51,651 nucleotides of DNA, from contig JAKQEK010000281.1 in the NCBI GenBank assembly GCA_029558535.1, positions 1 through 51,651 of the forward strand. Reading direction: 5' to 3'. The first letter of the stretch is position 1. Each line of letters starts with the position of its first letter. Under the pieces are notes generated by a model. The model ran no database searches. It was given only the letters and a program-made list of their open reading frames with translations, and was not told where the DNA came from. Position numbers and translations under genes: made by a program. Source of the stretch: Bacteroidota bacterium (GTDB lineage Bacteria; Bacteroidota; Bacteroidia; Bacteroidales; ML635J-15). This document shows, in pieces, positions 7,773-15,626 of the stretch.

Positions 7773-8009
7773 ATGAAAAATCTTGATGCTTTAAATGAAT
7801 TAAATCAAGATACACTTGCGAAGTTGGCTCTAGCGGCAGCTGCTGGATTGGTGGCAGCTGCCGGGGCCAAATCAATATATAAAAAATATAAAGAAAAAAA
7901 GCTATTAAAAAAGTACACAGGAACTTCGCAAGAACAAGAAAAGCATCGAAATGAAGACATGCTTCCAGATGTTTTATTAACTGGAATAGATGTTAAAAAA
8001 TATGGGTAA
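7773..8009 (+). CDS. Small single-pass membrane protein with basic segment
   Basis: A 78-residue protein with a short N-terminus MKNLDALNELNQD (LNE at 7-9), an Ala/Gly hydrophobic helix at about 17-32, then IYKKYKEKKLLKKY, a strongly basic stretch, and a polar C-terminus. The helix plus basic patch resembles the tail module of the genes at 4841-7419, here moved to the N-terminal half. It lies 17 bases after the previous gene. Topology is inferred from the hydrophobic segment only. Confidence 0.65.
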   Translation: MKNLDALNELNQDTLAKLALAAAAGLVAAAGAKSIYKKYKEKKLLKKYTGTSQEQEKHRNEDMLPDVLLTGIDVKKYG

Positions 8010-8014
8010 ATCAT

Positions 8015-8248
8015 ATGATACCTGTTAATTATTTATTCTTAAATGAAGGAATTGTTGGAAGATTCATAAATAGTGTTTCAAATATTATTGGGAGAAGAAG
8101 ATCAACACAACCATTGGCTGTGCGACCAGATACTGTAAATAAAATTGCACAGGGTGGAGAATCTATCAAAAGATCGATACCTCGTCCAACGAGTGATAAT
8201 GATAAATTAGGATTTAAACCACCTCGTATTTTGAGAATACCAAAATAA
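8015..8248 (+). CDS. Leader-family small basic protein (MIPVNYLFLNE type)
   Basis: A 77-residue protein beginning MIPVNYLFLNEGIVG, with LNE at 9-11, nearly the same leader as the gene at 17903 (MLSVNHLFLTEGE). The body is basic (GRRRST, PRILRIPK) and Pro-rich near the end, with no membrane helix. A basic body would suit DNA contact inside the head; that is speculation. It is the last plus-strand gene before a convergent pair and is followed by a CGGCAAGATCT hairpin. Confidence 0.7.
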   Translation: MIPVNYLFLNEGIVGRFINSVSNIIGRRRSTQPLAVRPDTVNKIAQGGESIKRSIPRPTSDNDKLGFKPPRILRIPK

Positions 8249-8262
8249 TATGAAATAAAAAT

Positions 8263-8295
8263 TACCGGCAAGATCTAGTTAAGATCTTGCCGGTA
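8263..8295. repeat. CGGCAAGATCT hairpin, copy 3
   Basis: A perfect 14-bp stem pairs 8263-8276 (TACCGGCAAGATCT) with 8282-8295, around the loop AGTTA. It lies exactly between two convergent genes (stops at 8248 and 8308), the classic place for a bidirectional transcription stop, although neither side has a long T-tract. Confidence 0.92.
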
Positions 8296-8307
8296 GTAAA
8301 TATTTGA

Positions 8308-9645
8308 TTAATTATTTATTTTAATTTGGGAGATGTTTCCATAATTTTGACTTAAATCCATTTCTTTACCTTCTTTGGTAATAATGAATACTAATGGAAT
8401 ATTGTTTTTGATCCACTCAAATTTTGAATTTTTGTAATAAGATTCAACATCTGAGAAACCATCAGTTAAGCTTATTACCATACTTAAATCATCTTTATAT
8501 TTTTCCCAATATTCTGTTTGAATTTCTTCAAATAGGTATTTATGAGATGTTCCACCTCTACCACGATACCCTTCATCAGATATGAATCTGTAGAACTCAT
8601 GAATATTATCTTTATCGAATGTTTTTCTTTGATGAATTATTGTATCGTGGATAATGAGATTAATTGTTTTGAAATGTCTCATACTTGCTTCAACAATTCC
8701 TGAAAACTTTTTTAAATTCTTATTAGAAACCGAACCTGATGAATCGATACCGACAATAAGCGTACCAGTTCCTTCTAAGTCTTGTGCGAGAGAAGTTCCT
8801 GGTAAATTTAATCGGTGTGGCATGAAGAATTTATTTAAGCTTCTCCAACTACGATCATCTGGTTTCATTATGATATTTGTTTTAATTGATTTCTCTACAA
8901 GTGTTTCCCAAGGAATTTCAACTTTCAAGAGTTCATCAAGATATGTTGTTAAATATCCTGGAAGATTTCCTTGGGTTTTGATATTTTCAAATAATGCTCG
9001 TGATTCAGCAACAAATTGATCAATTAACATATTTTTAGTAGATTCATCAAGTTCTTCTGATATACCATTTGGTGTTATTCCACCAATGATAGCAGATACT
9101 GTGAACAGTTGCTTCCCATTTCCGTCGGTTACTATTATCGACATATTTTGAGTATCACCAACTTTAATTTTTGATGGATGTTTCATAATCCAATCATATG
9201 CAAATTCAGCTGTACAATTTGGTTTTTGATACTCTAATTCTTCGATAATATTATATCTGTTATTATATGGTTTGATGATGTCGCTTAGTTTCTTTAAGAA
9301 CACTTCTATAACATGATCACATGCGACATTCCATTCTTCCCATTTCCTGTCGCCACGTCTTGTTCCATGTTTGTTTAAAATATGTAGCAATTCGTGACAA
9401 ATTATAAAAATTAGATTATTATATGTATAATCTGGTTTAATTAGGAAATGTTTATTTAAGAAGATCGCGCCGCTTTCAATCTTGTTTAAATTTTCACTGT
9501 CAAAACGAACATAACCTTCGATGTTCTCATCAAAGGTTTCTATGTCCCAAGTGAATTTGTTGGCGCACATCCCAAAGAAAATTAAAGCTTTAGTGAAAAG
9601 TTTTAATTTTGCTTTTCGAATTAATAACCCTATGTCTTCTGGCAT
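8308..9645 (-). CDS. Metallopeptidase-like / VWA domain protein, partner of the MoxR ATPase
   Basis: A 445-residue protein on the minus strand. Residues 84-88 are HELLH, a zinc-peptidase HExxH site, followed by WNVACDHVIE at 105-114, the signature layout of DUF2201-type putative metallopeptidases. The C-terminal half is a VWA-like domain with the MIDAS residues DSSGS (301-305), the Thr of GGTS (364-367) and TDG (394-396), so the metal site looks complete. It starts 2 bases after the ATPase gene ends, so the two are one operon. MoxR ATPases with VWA partners usually act in assembly, maturation or protease regulation. Whether the HELLH site is active is not known. Confidence 0.85.
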   Translation of the reverse strand: MPEDIGLLIRKAKLKLFTKALIFFGMCANKFTWDIETFDENIEGYVRFDSENLNKIESGAIFLNKHFLIKPDYTYNNLIFIICHELLHILNKHGTRRGDRKWEEWNVACDHVIEVFLKKLSDIIKPYNNRYNIIEELEYQKPNCTAEFAYDWIMKHPSKIKVGDTQNMSIIVTDGNGKQLFTVSAIIGGITPNGISEELDESTKNMLIDQFVAESRALFENIKTQGNLPGYLTTYLDELLKVEIPWETLVEKSIKTNIIMKPDDRSWRSLNKFFMPHRLNLPGTSLAQDLEGTGTLIVGIDSSGSVSNKNLKKFSGIVEASMRHFKTINLIIHDTIIHQRKTFDKDNIHEFYRFISDEGYRGRGGTSHKYLFEEIQTEYWEKYKDDLSMVISLTDGFSDVESYYKNSKFEWIKNNIPLVFIITKEGKEMDLSQNYGNISQIKINN

Positions 9646-9647
9646 AA

Positions 9648-10826
9648 TTATTCACCCATGTCAGATGTTAAGTCAATTACATCCTTTAAAGTTTCTCTAA
9701 CGAGATCAGGTTCAGATTTTTGAATCTGAGAAATGATTTTTCCAACAATATTCTTTTTGCCAATAATTTTTTCAGCTTGTCTCATCTCTTTAATCATCAT
9801 GATTGATAATTCAGATGCTTCTTTCATAAAGAGACTGACAATATGTGAAATATTTGGAAGGATTTTATCTCTATCACTTCTTCCAATATAATTGGTTGTA
9901 AGAGCATAAGCTAATGCATATGCTTTTACTGAATCTGTTGGTAATTCATAAGTTTTGTAATTGGCTAAAATACTGTCAATATCAAATTCTGAATAAATCT
10001 TATAATAGGTTGTGAATTCTGATGCTCCCTCTTTTCCCACATAACCAGTACCTAGATACAAACAAGTATCAGTACTGATTGTTTTTTTGTGAGCTTCTTC
10101 TCTTGACTTGATTTCGTTCGCAAATCGTGTCCAAGATCTTGGAGATCCCCATGCGACGTCTACTTGTTCTTCTTCATGAAAGAATTTTTGATATTGTGAG
10201 TTTCCTAGAAAAGAAACAACACCAGCATGGACTCTTACATCTTCACGTAATGCGAAATTGGTTTTCCAACCATTAAAATCTGTGTAGACTGGCATCATGA
10301 CACATCTATTAATAATTGCGCTGAACATTGATTTTGCTCCAGATTTACTACTTGTATTTCCTGCCATCATCATTGCGCAATTTTTTGGAATTTGATAACC
10401 TCTTAAGGTTCTTTCAGTAAATAACTCATAAAGAAGTCCCATATGAAGTGGTCCGAGTAAATGAGCATCATCTAGTAACCAAACAATTATTGAATCTTTC
10501 TTTTTTTCAGATAATTCATAAAGAACTTTCATAATATCTGGAAAAGACCAGATGGTGCCGAGAACTGGTTTGCCATTAATCATTATGGTATCAAATTGTG
10601 GAATGCCACCAGTTTCTTCAATTGGTTTTAATGCTAGGTGGGTTGAAACAATTCCGAAATTATATTGATTACTCAAATAATGAATACTGGCAGTTTTTCC
10701 ACCACCTGGTGCGCCACATATAAATGGTATTCCAACATCAATTCCATTTACTTGTAAACCACAATTCCATAGGACTTCGTTCATTACTTCGTGTAAAGCT
10801 TTACTATTCTGCGAATCGTTAAACAT
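9648..10826 (-). CDS. MoxR-type AAA+ ATPase
   Basis: A 392-residue minus-strand protein behind AAGGAGG. Walker A is GAPGGGKT (38-45), Walker B VWLLDD (115-120) and sensor 1 the Asn of MMMAGN (157). A helical C-terminal part of about 180 residues follows. This is the AAA+ layout seen in MoxR/RavA/CoxD-like proteins. It is translated with the VWA/metallopeptidase gene downstream. Upstream, 40 bases away, is an exact CATATAGAAATAAT motif reading toward it. In a phage it may remodel a virion or host complex; the target is not visible. Confidence 0.85.
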   Translation of the reverse strand: MFNDSQNSKALHEVMNEVLWNCGLQVNGIDVGIPFICGAPGGGKTASIHYLSNQYNFGIVSTHLALKPIEETGGIPQFDTIMINGKPVLGTIWSFPDIMKVLYELSEKKKDSIIVWLLDDAHLLGPLHMGLLYELFTERTLRGYQIPKNCAMMMAGNTSSKSGAKSMFSAIINRCVMMPVYTDFNGWKTNFALREDVRVHAGVVSFLGNSQYQKFFHEEEQVDVAWGSPRSWTRFANEIKSREEAHKKTISTDTCLYLGTGYVGKEGASEFTTYYKIYSEFDIDSILANYKTYELPTDSVKAYALAYALTTNYIGRSDRDKILPNISHIVSLFMKEASELSIMMIKEMRQAEKIIGKKNIVGKIISQIQKSEPDLVRETLKDVIDLTSDMGE

Positions 10827-10865
10827 TTTACCTCCTTAAATTAAAAATAATATATTCTTATTCTT

Positions 10866-10879
10866 ATTATTTCTATATG
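10866..10879 (-). promoter_or_regulatory. Candidate phage promoter motif CATATAGAAATAAT
   Basis: On the minus strand this reads CATATAGAAATAAT, identical to the copy at 26731-26744 and close to four others (15582, 18158, 23404, 26775). It ends 40 bases before the start codon of the AAA+ ATPase gene. It contains no clear -35 element. Recurrence at the head of operons on both strands is the evidence for promoter function. Confidence 0.55.
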
Positions 10880-10916
10880 AAATTTGAGAATACAAAAATG
10901 TGAGAGTTGGAGAACA

Positions 10917-11282
10917 ATGAATACTCAAACTATTTCATTAACTGATCATTTTTCACAACAATCTTTTGATGTTAAAAATGTTTTTAAAGAGTTTGCTAAG
11001 CCAATTCTTAGCAACGTATTCTTTACAAATTTAGCGGCTTTAAGATTAGAATCAGATTTTTATGAATTTAAGATTGATAGATGGAATCAAAGACCTACTA
11101 TGTTTTGTTTAGATGTTTATAAGGAGCCGTTATTATATCCAATTGTTATGCTGGTGAATAATATTAAAACATTCTTAGAATTCACTCCGGAACGATTCGC
11201 GCCGACGATAACCAATCAACGTATTATTATTGCTCCATATAGACAAACGATTGTGAAAATTTTAAGCACTTCAAATTCGTAA
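10917..11282 (+). CDS. Baseplate wedge protein, gp53-like
   Basis: A 121-residue protein read from ATG 10917 with TTGGAG at 10907-10912; an in-frame TTG at 10884 adds 11 residues and has no ribosome site. The centre (WNQRPTMFCLDVYKEPLLYP, then MLVNNI) matches the gp53/LysM-like pattern of an aromatic strand followed by a YP..LLVNN helix in T4-type baseplate wedges. It is shorter than T4 gp53 (196 residues). It opens a plus-strand run divergent from the ATPase operon. The assignment rests on this motif and the baseplate context. Confidence 0.6.
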   Translation: MNTQTISLTDHFSQQSFDVKNVFKEFAKPILSNVFFTNLAALRLESDFYEFKIDRWNQRPTMFCLDVYKEPLLYPIVMLVNNIKTFLEFTPERFAPTITNQRIIIAPYRQTIVKILSTSNS

Positions 11283-11304
11283 TTTAAGTTGGAGATAATG
11301 CCTT

Positions 11305-12273
11305 ATGCAAGATCTTGATAAAAAATTTCCACCTAGTTTTTTTGCAGATACAGATGTGAATCCAATTTTGCGATCCAGTGAACAGAAAATATTTGTTCTA
11401 ACAAAGAATGCTGAAAACAAACAAATCTATTCAACATTCATGGATGATTTTTCGAATTATTTGACGAAATTGCCAAATAATTCAGTTAAAGATCATGTAA
11501 AAACTATCCAGAACAAGAATTTGATTTTTCTTGGAATTGCGAAAATTAAACCAGATAATGTTATTGCTAGATCTTTTATCACAACAAATGATAAACTTGC
11601 CGGTATTGCTCTAGATTCACAACAACTTGGAGTCGATCCAACAACAGGTTCAACTGAGTCTATTGATGAATGCATTTATGCTACTTACTTTAGTTTAATT
11701 AGAGCAACAGTATATATTCATAAAACTGAGATTCGACAAAACAAGGATTTACATAAGCTTTTATCTACATATCTTTATATGTTGTTTATAAAAGCAATCG
11801 GACCGGATAAATTGTATTCAGAGAAACAAAAAGCATTAGTTCATATTTTATCCATATATAGTTATTATAAGCACTATCTAAAAGAGAGACATAGTTATAT
11901 ATTATCAATTTTGGAAAGAGATTATTCAAAGTTTATCGGCAAACAGTATCTTGATGAGTTCTTGCCGGCTTTAGACAAAATACAAAACTATACATCAATT
12001 AAAGACTTTCCAAAAATGCTAATTGATATGAAAGTCATTAATGAATCACCAAATATCTTAACGATCTCTCTCTTGAAGATGCTTAAACCAATGGGGTTTT
12101 ATTGTTTAATTGGGCCGTTAGACTACTTTATATCTCTGGTAATTACAGCAAAATATCCAGTAGAATTTATTGGTAGCAAAGTCCCATCAAACGATAAAAT
12201 TCAGAATGCTGTTGAAGAAATTATAGCTGAATATATGGATAAAAACACGTATGATTTAACAGCAGTTAAATAA
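11305..12273 (+). CDS. Hypothetical virion-associated protein
   Basis: A 322-residue protein behind TTGGAG (11289-11294). It is mixed alpha/beta, rich in Lys, Ile and Tyr, with a helical central region (about 130-220, KALVHILSIYSYYKHYLKER). There is no signal peptide, membrane helix or catalytic motif. It lies 22 bases after the gp53-like gene and 42 bases before a likely virion protein, so it is probably co-expressed with structural genes. No family is recognised. Confidence 0.7.
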   Translation: MQDLDKKFPPSFFADTDVNPILRSSEQKIFVLTKNAENKQIYSTFMDDFSNYLTKLPNNSVKDHVKTIQNKNLIFLGIAKIKPDNVIARSFITTNDKLAGIALDSQQLGVDPTTGSTESIDECIYATYFSLIRATVYIHKTEIRQNKDLHKLLSTYLYMLFIKAIGPDKLYSEKQKALVHILSIYSYYKHYLKERHSYILSILERDYSKFIGKQYLDEFLPALDKIQNYTSIKDFPKMLIDMKVINESPNILTISLLKMLKPMGFYCLIGPLDYFISLVITAKYPVEFIGSKVPSNDKIQNAVEEIIAEYMDKNTYDLTAVK

Positions 12274-12315
12274 AAAATTTAGATAATTTATTTCTATTAG
12301 GAGGAACTAAGAATT

Positions 12316-13488
12316 ATGTCATTACCTACTGCTATTGTAAATGATTTTTATCTCGAAGTTGCGCGTGGTAACGTAAGTGGTTACACTGCACGAGAAATTG
12401 TTGGTCAGAATGCTGCTCTTGCTGGGGCAGACAAATTCATCTGGGGAGAAGGGACGGTTTCAAGTCAGGATTTAACAGAAGCCGCGACAGCTGCAATCGT
12501 TTATATTTCCACTACTGCTGCTGGTGATACTTCTAAAGCCGTTACTATTACTGGTGTCGATGCTAATTATGACGAAATTACGGAAGTTATCACTACAAAT
12601 GCTACTGATGGTCGTACGAGAGTTGCTGGAACGAAAGCTTTCTTAGCAATCAACAAAGTAACAATTGCCGCGGCGGTTGCTGGTAAATTGTATGTATTCT
12701 ATGCAAGTGAAGTTACCAATGGTGTTCCTGACGATTTGACTAAGGTTCAAGCTGTTATTGATATTGGTAATACAGAATCTTTCAACGCATTTTATTGTGT
12801 ACCAAGAAATAGAAAATTGTATCTTACAAGCTTAAGATATCGTTCAACTGGTTCTACTACTACTCATGATGTTATCTTAAGTATTAAGCAGAAATTGTAT
12901 GGTGGAGCATACACTGTACTGGATATTGCTAAATATTTGGATTTGGGTACAACTAATTTTATTGATGAACAGATCAGTTTTACAGATGCCCCACTAGTGT
13001 TTCCTGCAAAGAGTAAATTTAAGTTGACGGCTGGTTTGGTTGGTGGTACAGCTCTTGATATTGCTATTGAAGCCAAATTCATTGAGGAAGCGATTACAGT
13101 TGCTCCAGCTACTACCACAGTTATTAATAAAGCTACTTATCTTACAACATTGACTTCTCGTGGAACGACACTGGCTTCTCAGAATTACTATCTGATTGGT
13201 TTAGATGAAGTTCCAACAGCTTTACCATCCTCATTTAATCTTGATAATCTGTTAGCAACTATTACTGGAGCTACAAATTATCGTGTGGCAGCTAATACGG
13301 AAGTGGCATTTGATCCTGCTTATTTTGTAAGTGGAAAGCTAATTTCTACAGATAAGAAGGCCATTTTGACTGTGATGCGATGTGTTGATAGTGGAGCAAC
13401 TGTTGATTATGTTCTTGCACCAGTCAATACTATTGTTGATCTTGGTAGTGGAGTTAAGAAAACCCAGAAGATTAGTTATCTTGCATAA
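12316..13488 (+). CDS. Probable virion structural protein (beta-rich)
   Basis: A 390-residue protein behind AGGAGG (12299-12304). It is rich in Thr, Ala, Val and Gly, with repeated beta strands (AIVYISTTAAGDTSKAVTI, VLSIKQKLYGG-type), the composition of phage tail, decoration or head-fibre proteins. There are few Cys and no membrane segment. A strong terminator follows directly, and the codon choice and ribosome site suggest high expression. Which part of the virion it forms cannot be told. A major surface protein is plausible. Confidence 0.7.
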   Translation: MSLPTAIVNDFYLEVARGNVSGYTAREIVGQNAALAGADKFIWGEGTVSSQDLTEAATAAIVYISTTAAGDTSKAVTITGVDANYDEITEVITTNATDGRTRVAGTKAFLAINKVTIAAAVAGKLYVFYASEVTNGVPDDLTKVQAVIDIGNTESFNAFYCVPRNRKLYLTSLRYRSTGSTTTHDVILSIKQKLYGGAYTVLDIAKYLDLGTTNFIDEQISFTDAPLVFPAKSKFKLTAGLVGGTALDIAIEAKFIEEAITVAPATTTVINKATYLTTLTSRGTTLASQNYYLIGLDEVPTALPSSFNLDNLLATITGATNYRVAANTEVAFDPAYFVSGKLISTDKKAILTVMRCVDSGATVDYVLAPVNTIVDLGSGVKKTQKISYLA

Positions 13489-13494
13489 TCTCGA

Positions 13495-13528
13495 AAATAG
13501 AGAGAGATAGAAATATCTCTCTCTATTT
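13495..13528 (+). terminator. Rho-independent terminator
   Basis: A 14-bp perfect stem pairs AAATAGAGAGAGAT (13495-13508) with ATCTCTCTCTATTT (13515-13528), loop AGAAAT, followed by ATTTATC. It lies 7 bases after the stop of the structural gene and is different in sequence from the CGGCAAGATCT hairpins. Confidence 0.8.
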
Positions 13529-13556
13529 ATTTATCGTTGAGAGGAGATTTTAAATT

Positions 13557-13802
13557 ATGACAAATGCTCAGACATTAGCAATAAAATGGAGTCAGATTAA
13601 ACTTTCTGCTAAGTATCATTGGGCTTTGGCAGATGCTGTTATTAATGATAAACCTGGTTCTCCAGTCGATACAATCGGCGGTAGTGAAACTCTTTTACTC
13701 GCTGCGGTTGCTGCAAAGACAGGTTACACTGCCGCGAGAGCTGCTGAAGAATATGTTTGGTTTATGAATCCCTGGCGAATGGCCACATCAGTTTCCCAGT
13801 AA
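13557..13802 (+). CDS. Small hypothetical protein
   Basis: An 81-residue protein behind GAGGAG (13540-13545). It is Ala/Trp-rich and probably helical, with three Trp and a C-terminal YVWFMNPWRMATS. It is framed by two strong terminators (13495 and 13815), so it forms a single-gene unit and may be expressed at its own level. No leader motif of the MISI type is present. No family is recognised. Its position after a major structural protein suggests a small virion component. Confidence 0.7.
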   Translation: MTNAQTLAIKWSQIKLSAKYHWALADAVINDKPGSPVDTIGGSETLLLAAVAAKTGYTAARAAEEYVWFMNPWRMATSVSQ

Positions 13803-13814
13803 TTTTATTTTAAT

Positions 13815-13844
13815 AAGGAGAGGTAGAGTTTTCTACCTCTCCTT
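13815..13844 (+). terminator. Rho-independent terminator
   Basis: A 13-bp perfect stem pairs AAGGAGAGGTAGA (13815-13827) with TCTACCTCTCCTT (13832-13844), loop GTTT, with a short T-run (CCTTTT). It lies 12 bases after the preceding stop. The left arm contains AAGGAG, which looks like a ribosome site but is sequestered in the stem. Confidence 0.78.
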
Positions 13845-13857
13845 TTGGGAGAATAGT

Positions 13858-14025
13858 ATGATTTCAATAGTAAATGAAATGTTATCAATAGTTCCTATTC
13901 AACTTGAAAAAATCAATAAAGAAGATACGGATAGAGAGATATTAAGAGCAGCTATTATTGGTGAATTAGATGCTATTAATTTATATGAACAAAAAAAAGA
14001 AATTTCTAAACCAGAGGAGATGTAA
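13858..14025 (+). CDS. Leader-family microprotein with a ferritin-like helix
   Basis: A 55-residue product from ATG 13858 with GGGAG just upstream (13846-13850). It begins MISIVNEMLSIVP, a leader variant without a clean (L/I)xE before residue 15. The second half contains ILRAAIIGELDAINLYEQ, which resembles the first metal-ligand helix of ferritin-like and rubrerythrin-type domains (Glu in GELDA, then YEQ). The rest of a four-helix bundle is missing, so this is either a remnant or a stand-alone helix that could oligomerise. Its stop is one base before the next ATG (14027). The ferritin link is suggested by motif only. Confidence 0.65.
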   Translation: MISIVNEMLSIVPIQLEKINKEDTDREILRAAIIGELDAINLYEQKKEISKPEEM

Positions 14026-14026
14026 T

Positions 14027-14353
14027 ATGATATCAATAGTTAATTATTTATATGAAGGTAAAATAATAGAACATTTGAAAAGAAATAAGGGCAAATATTT
14101 GGTTGGTGCCGCATTGGCTGGTGCCGCTTTAGCCCCAGAAATGATATCACAAGTTCATAAAAAAATTGGTCAAGATTTAGTATCTGATGCTATGAATGAT
14201 AAATCTGGAAATGAGATTGATAGAGCTAGTGAAATTGCAAAAGGATTGAAACATGAAATTCAATATCGTGATTGGAAAAATTCTCCTTTTAACATAGTTG
14301 ATAAATTTAGAGCTCCTGATAAGGGTATACGAAATATGGTAAAGTTTGATTAA
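14027..14353 (+). CDS. Leader-family small protein with hydrophobic segment
   Basis: A 108-residue protein read from ATG 14027; the in-frame start at 13970 lies inside the preceding gene and is rejected. GAGGAG is found at 14014-14019. The leader is MISIVNYLYEGKIIE, with LYE at 8-10, very close to the leaders at 14382 and 17415. A short Ala/Gly hydrophobic helix (about 24-36, KYLVGAALAGAALAPE) follows a basic KRNKGK. The remainder is polar and helical. Candidate packaged, membrane-interacting protein; function unknown. Confidence 0.7.
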   Translation: MISIVNYLYEGKIIEHLKRNKGKYLVGAALAGAALAPEMISQVHKKIGQDLVSDAMNDKSGNEIDRASEIAKGLKHEIQYRDWKNSPFNIVDKFRAPDKGIRNMVKFD

Positions 14354-14381
14354 ATTGGTAATTCTTAATAAGAGGAACAAT

Positions 14382-14672
14382 ATGATTTCATTATCTTATT
14401 TATTTGAAGGCAAAGTATTAGAGAACATTAAGCACTAAAAGATAAGAAAACTCCATGGAACTAGTTTATATGCACTTGCTAAAAAACTACAATACGATGA
14501 TGAAAGAGAACCAATTTCACCTGGACAAAAATTCTTACCACCTGAAATTTATAATGAATATCAAGATGATGTAAATACTATTAAAAATGTTGGGTTAGGT
14601 ACAGTAGCGACTGTTGCAGGTGCTCTTGCTGCTCACAAACTATATAAGATGTATAAGAATAAAAAGAAATAA
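14382..14672 (+). pseudogene. Leader-family gene interrupted by an in-frame TAA
   Basis: From ATG 14382 (behind AGAGGAAC) the frame reads MISLSYLFEGKVLENIKH and then TAA at 14436-14438. The same frame stays open for 77 more codons to TAA 14670-14672. That part gives KIRKLHGTSLYALAKKL and ends in a Gly/Ala hydrophobic helix plus KLYKMYKNKKK, the typical C-terminal module. So a single nonsense codon splits an otherwise normal 96-residue member. It is either a recent pseudogene or a gene read by stop-codon readthrough. The 18-residue leader alone could still be made. Confidence 0.75.
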
Positions 14673-14686
14673 TAGGAGATCTAATT

Positions 14687-15220
14687 ATGATCCCAGTTAG
14701 TCATTTATTTATAATTAATGAATCAATATTCGAAGATACAAAAGAAGCTCTTGCCAAACATTTCAAAATTAAAGAAGTTAAACAATTTATAAATCTTTCA
14801 AAAAAGGTAGTCTCCGATGGGGTTACATCTCTTTCAGAGAAAGAACAAGAGACTTATAGAGGGCTTTTTGATGATCCAGAAGTAAAGAATTATATATCTG
14901 CCGCGCGTCGGGCCGGAGAGCGGGATGGTTGGATAAGGGGTGGAACAATCGGTGGAATTGCCGGCGGAGGAATAGGTTCTATTGCAGGTGGGGGAATTGG
15001 AACAGGTGCTGAACTTGGTGTTGCTGGAACTGCGGCATTATTTATTACTTTAGGACTTCTTGGCGCTGCTGCTGGTGGAGCTGCTTTAGGGTGGACATTC
15101 TCTAAAGCTTTAAGTTGGATTCGAAAATGGAAAGCTGAAGATGATGTAGTTACACTTGGAAAAGTTGGTGGACGCATAGGTAGAACAACTCCAATTGTTG
15201 GAGCAAATATAAAAATATAA
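14687..15220 (+). CDS. Leader-family protein with long glycine-zipper membrane region
   Basis: A 177-residue protein behind AGGAGA (14673-14678). It begins MIPVSHLFIINESIFED, with INE at 10-12. Residues 20-80 are helical and charged. Residues 90-145 form a long Gly/Ala-rich hydrophobic region (GGIAGGGIGSIAGGGIG, then a hydrophobic segment ending near TFSKALSWIRKW), long enough for two membrane passes and full of GxxxG spacings. The basic residues after it fit an inside-positive topology. Such glycine-zipper proteins can oligomerise in membranes, so a pore or channel role on DNA entry is a possible but untested idea. Confidence 0.7.
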   Translation: MIPVSHLFIINESIFEDTKEALAKHFKIKEVKQFINLSKKVVSDGVTSLSEKEQETYRGLFDDPEVKNYISAARRAGERDGWIRGGTIGGIAGGGIGSIAGGGIGTGAELGVAGTAALFITLGLLGAAAGGAALGWTFSKALSWIRKWKAEDDVVTLGKVGGRIGRTTPIVGANIKI

Positions 15221-15226
15221 ATAATT

Positions 15227-15262
15227 AAAAAAGAGATCCTGACATTTCAAGATCTCTTTTTT
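15227..15262. terminator. Bidirectional rho-independent terminator
   Basis: AAAAAAGAGATC (15227-15238) pairs with GATCTCTTTTTT (15251-15262) around a 12-base loop. A T-tract follows the stem on both strands. It lies between convergent genes with stops at 15220 and 15266, so it can end both transcripts. Confidence 0.85.
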
Positions 15263-15265
15263 AAA

Positions 15266-15553
15266 TTAAGCTTCCTTACTGTCCAAATATAATTGAACAC
15301 AATTATTGATGCTAAAAAATGAAATAATGCAACAAAGAATTATCCCAGTTTTAATTGGTGACGACATTATAATATATATAATTATTATATTACTGATAAT
15401 TTTAACTGGAATAAATAATTTGAATCTCATAAGAACTCTAATAATCGGATTCATTTCTTCACCGTCGAGAGCTAAAATCCGATTTGTTGTAATAACATCA
15501 ATAACATTTAAAAATGTAAATACTATACTGAGTAAAATATTTAACTCCATCAT
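15266..15553 (-). CDS. Small multi-pass membrane protein, DUF5658-like
   Basis: A 95-residue minus-strand protein with three strongly hydrophobic stretches (about 4-20, 47-63 and 68-85). DVITTNRILALDGEEMNP at residues 18-35 fits the D-x-x-T-T...E-x-NP pattern of DUF5658-type small membrane proteins. Its TACATAGAAATGTTAT motif ends 29 bases upstream. It is the only gene of its transcript, opposite to all neighbours, and shares a terminator with the leader gene at 14687. The biochemical role of the family is not known. Confidence 0.7.
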   Translation of the reverse strand: MMELNILLSIVFTFLNVIDVITTNRILALDGEEMNPIIRVLMRFKLFIPVKIISNIIIIYIIMSSPIKTGIILCCIISFFSINNCVQLYLDSKEA

Positions 15554-15581
15554 AGAAACTCCTTATCTTTATTTTATAAAG

Positions 15582-15597
15582 ATAACATTTCTATGTA
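15582..15597 (-). promoter_or_regulatory. Candidate phage promoter motif TACATAGAAATGTTAT
   Basis: The minus strand reads TACATAGAAATGTTAT, matching the core ACATAGAAAT of the copy at 18158-18171. It ends 29 bases before the start codon of the DUF5658-like gene. The last four positions differ from the GAAATAAT consensus. Confidence 0.45.
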
Positions 15598-15626
15598 AAA
15601 ATAGAAGTTGAAAAGGGAAAGCTAAT

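Noticed and set aside
12286..12299. TTATTTCTATT as a further copy of the promoter motif (minus strand).
   Set aside because: It would read away from the gene at 12316 into the end of a plus-strand gene, and no minus-strand gene follows within reach.
13501..13514. GATAGAAATAT as a promoter motif copy.
   Set aside because: It forms part of the stem and loop of the terminator at 13495-13528.
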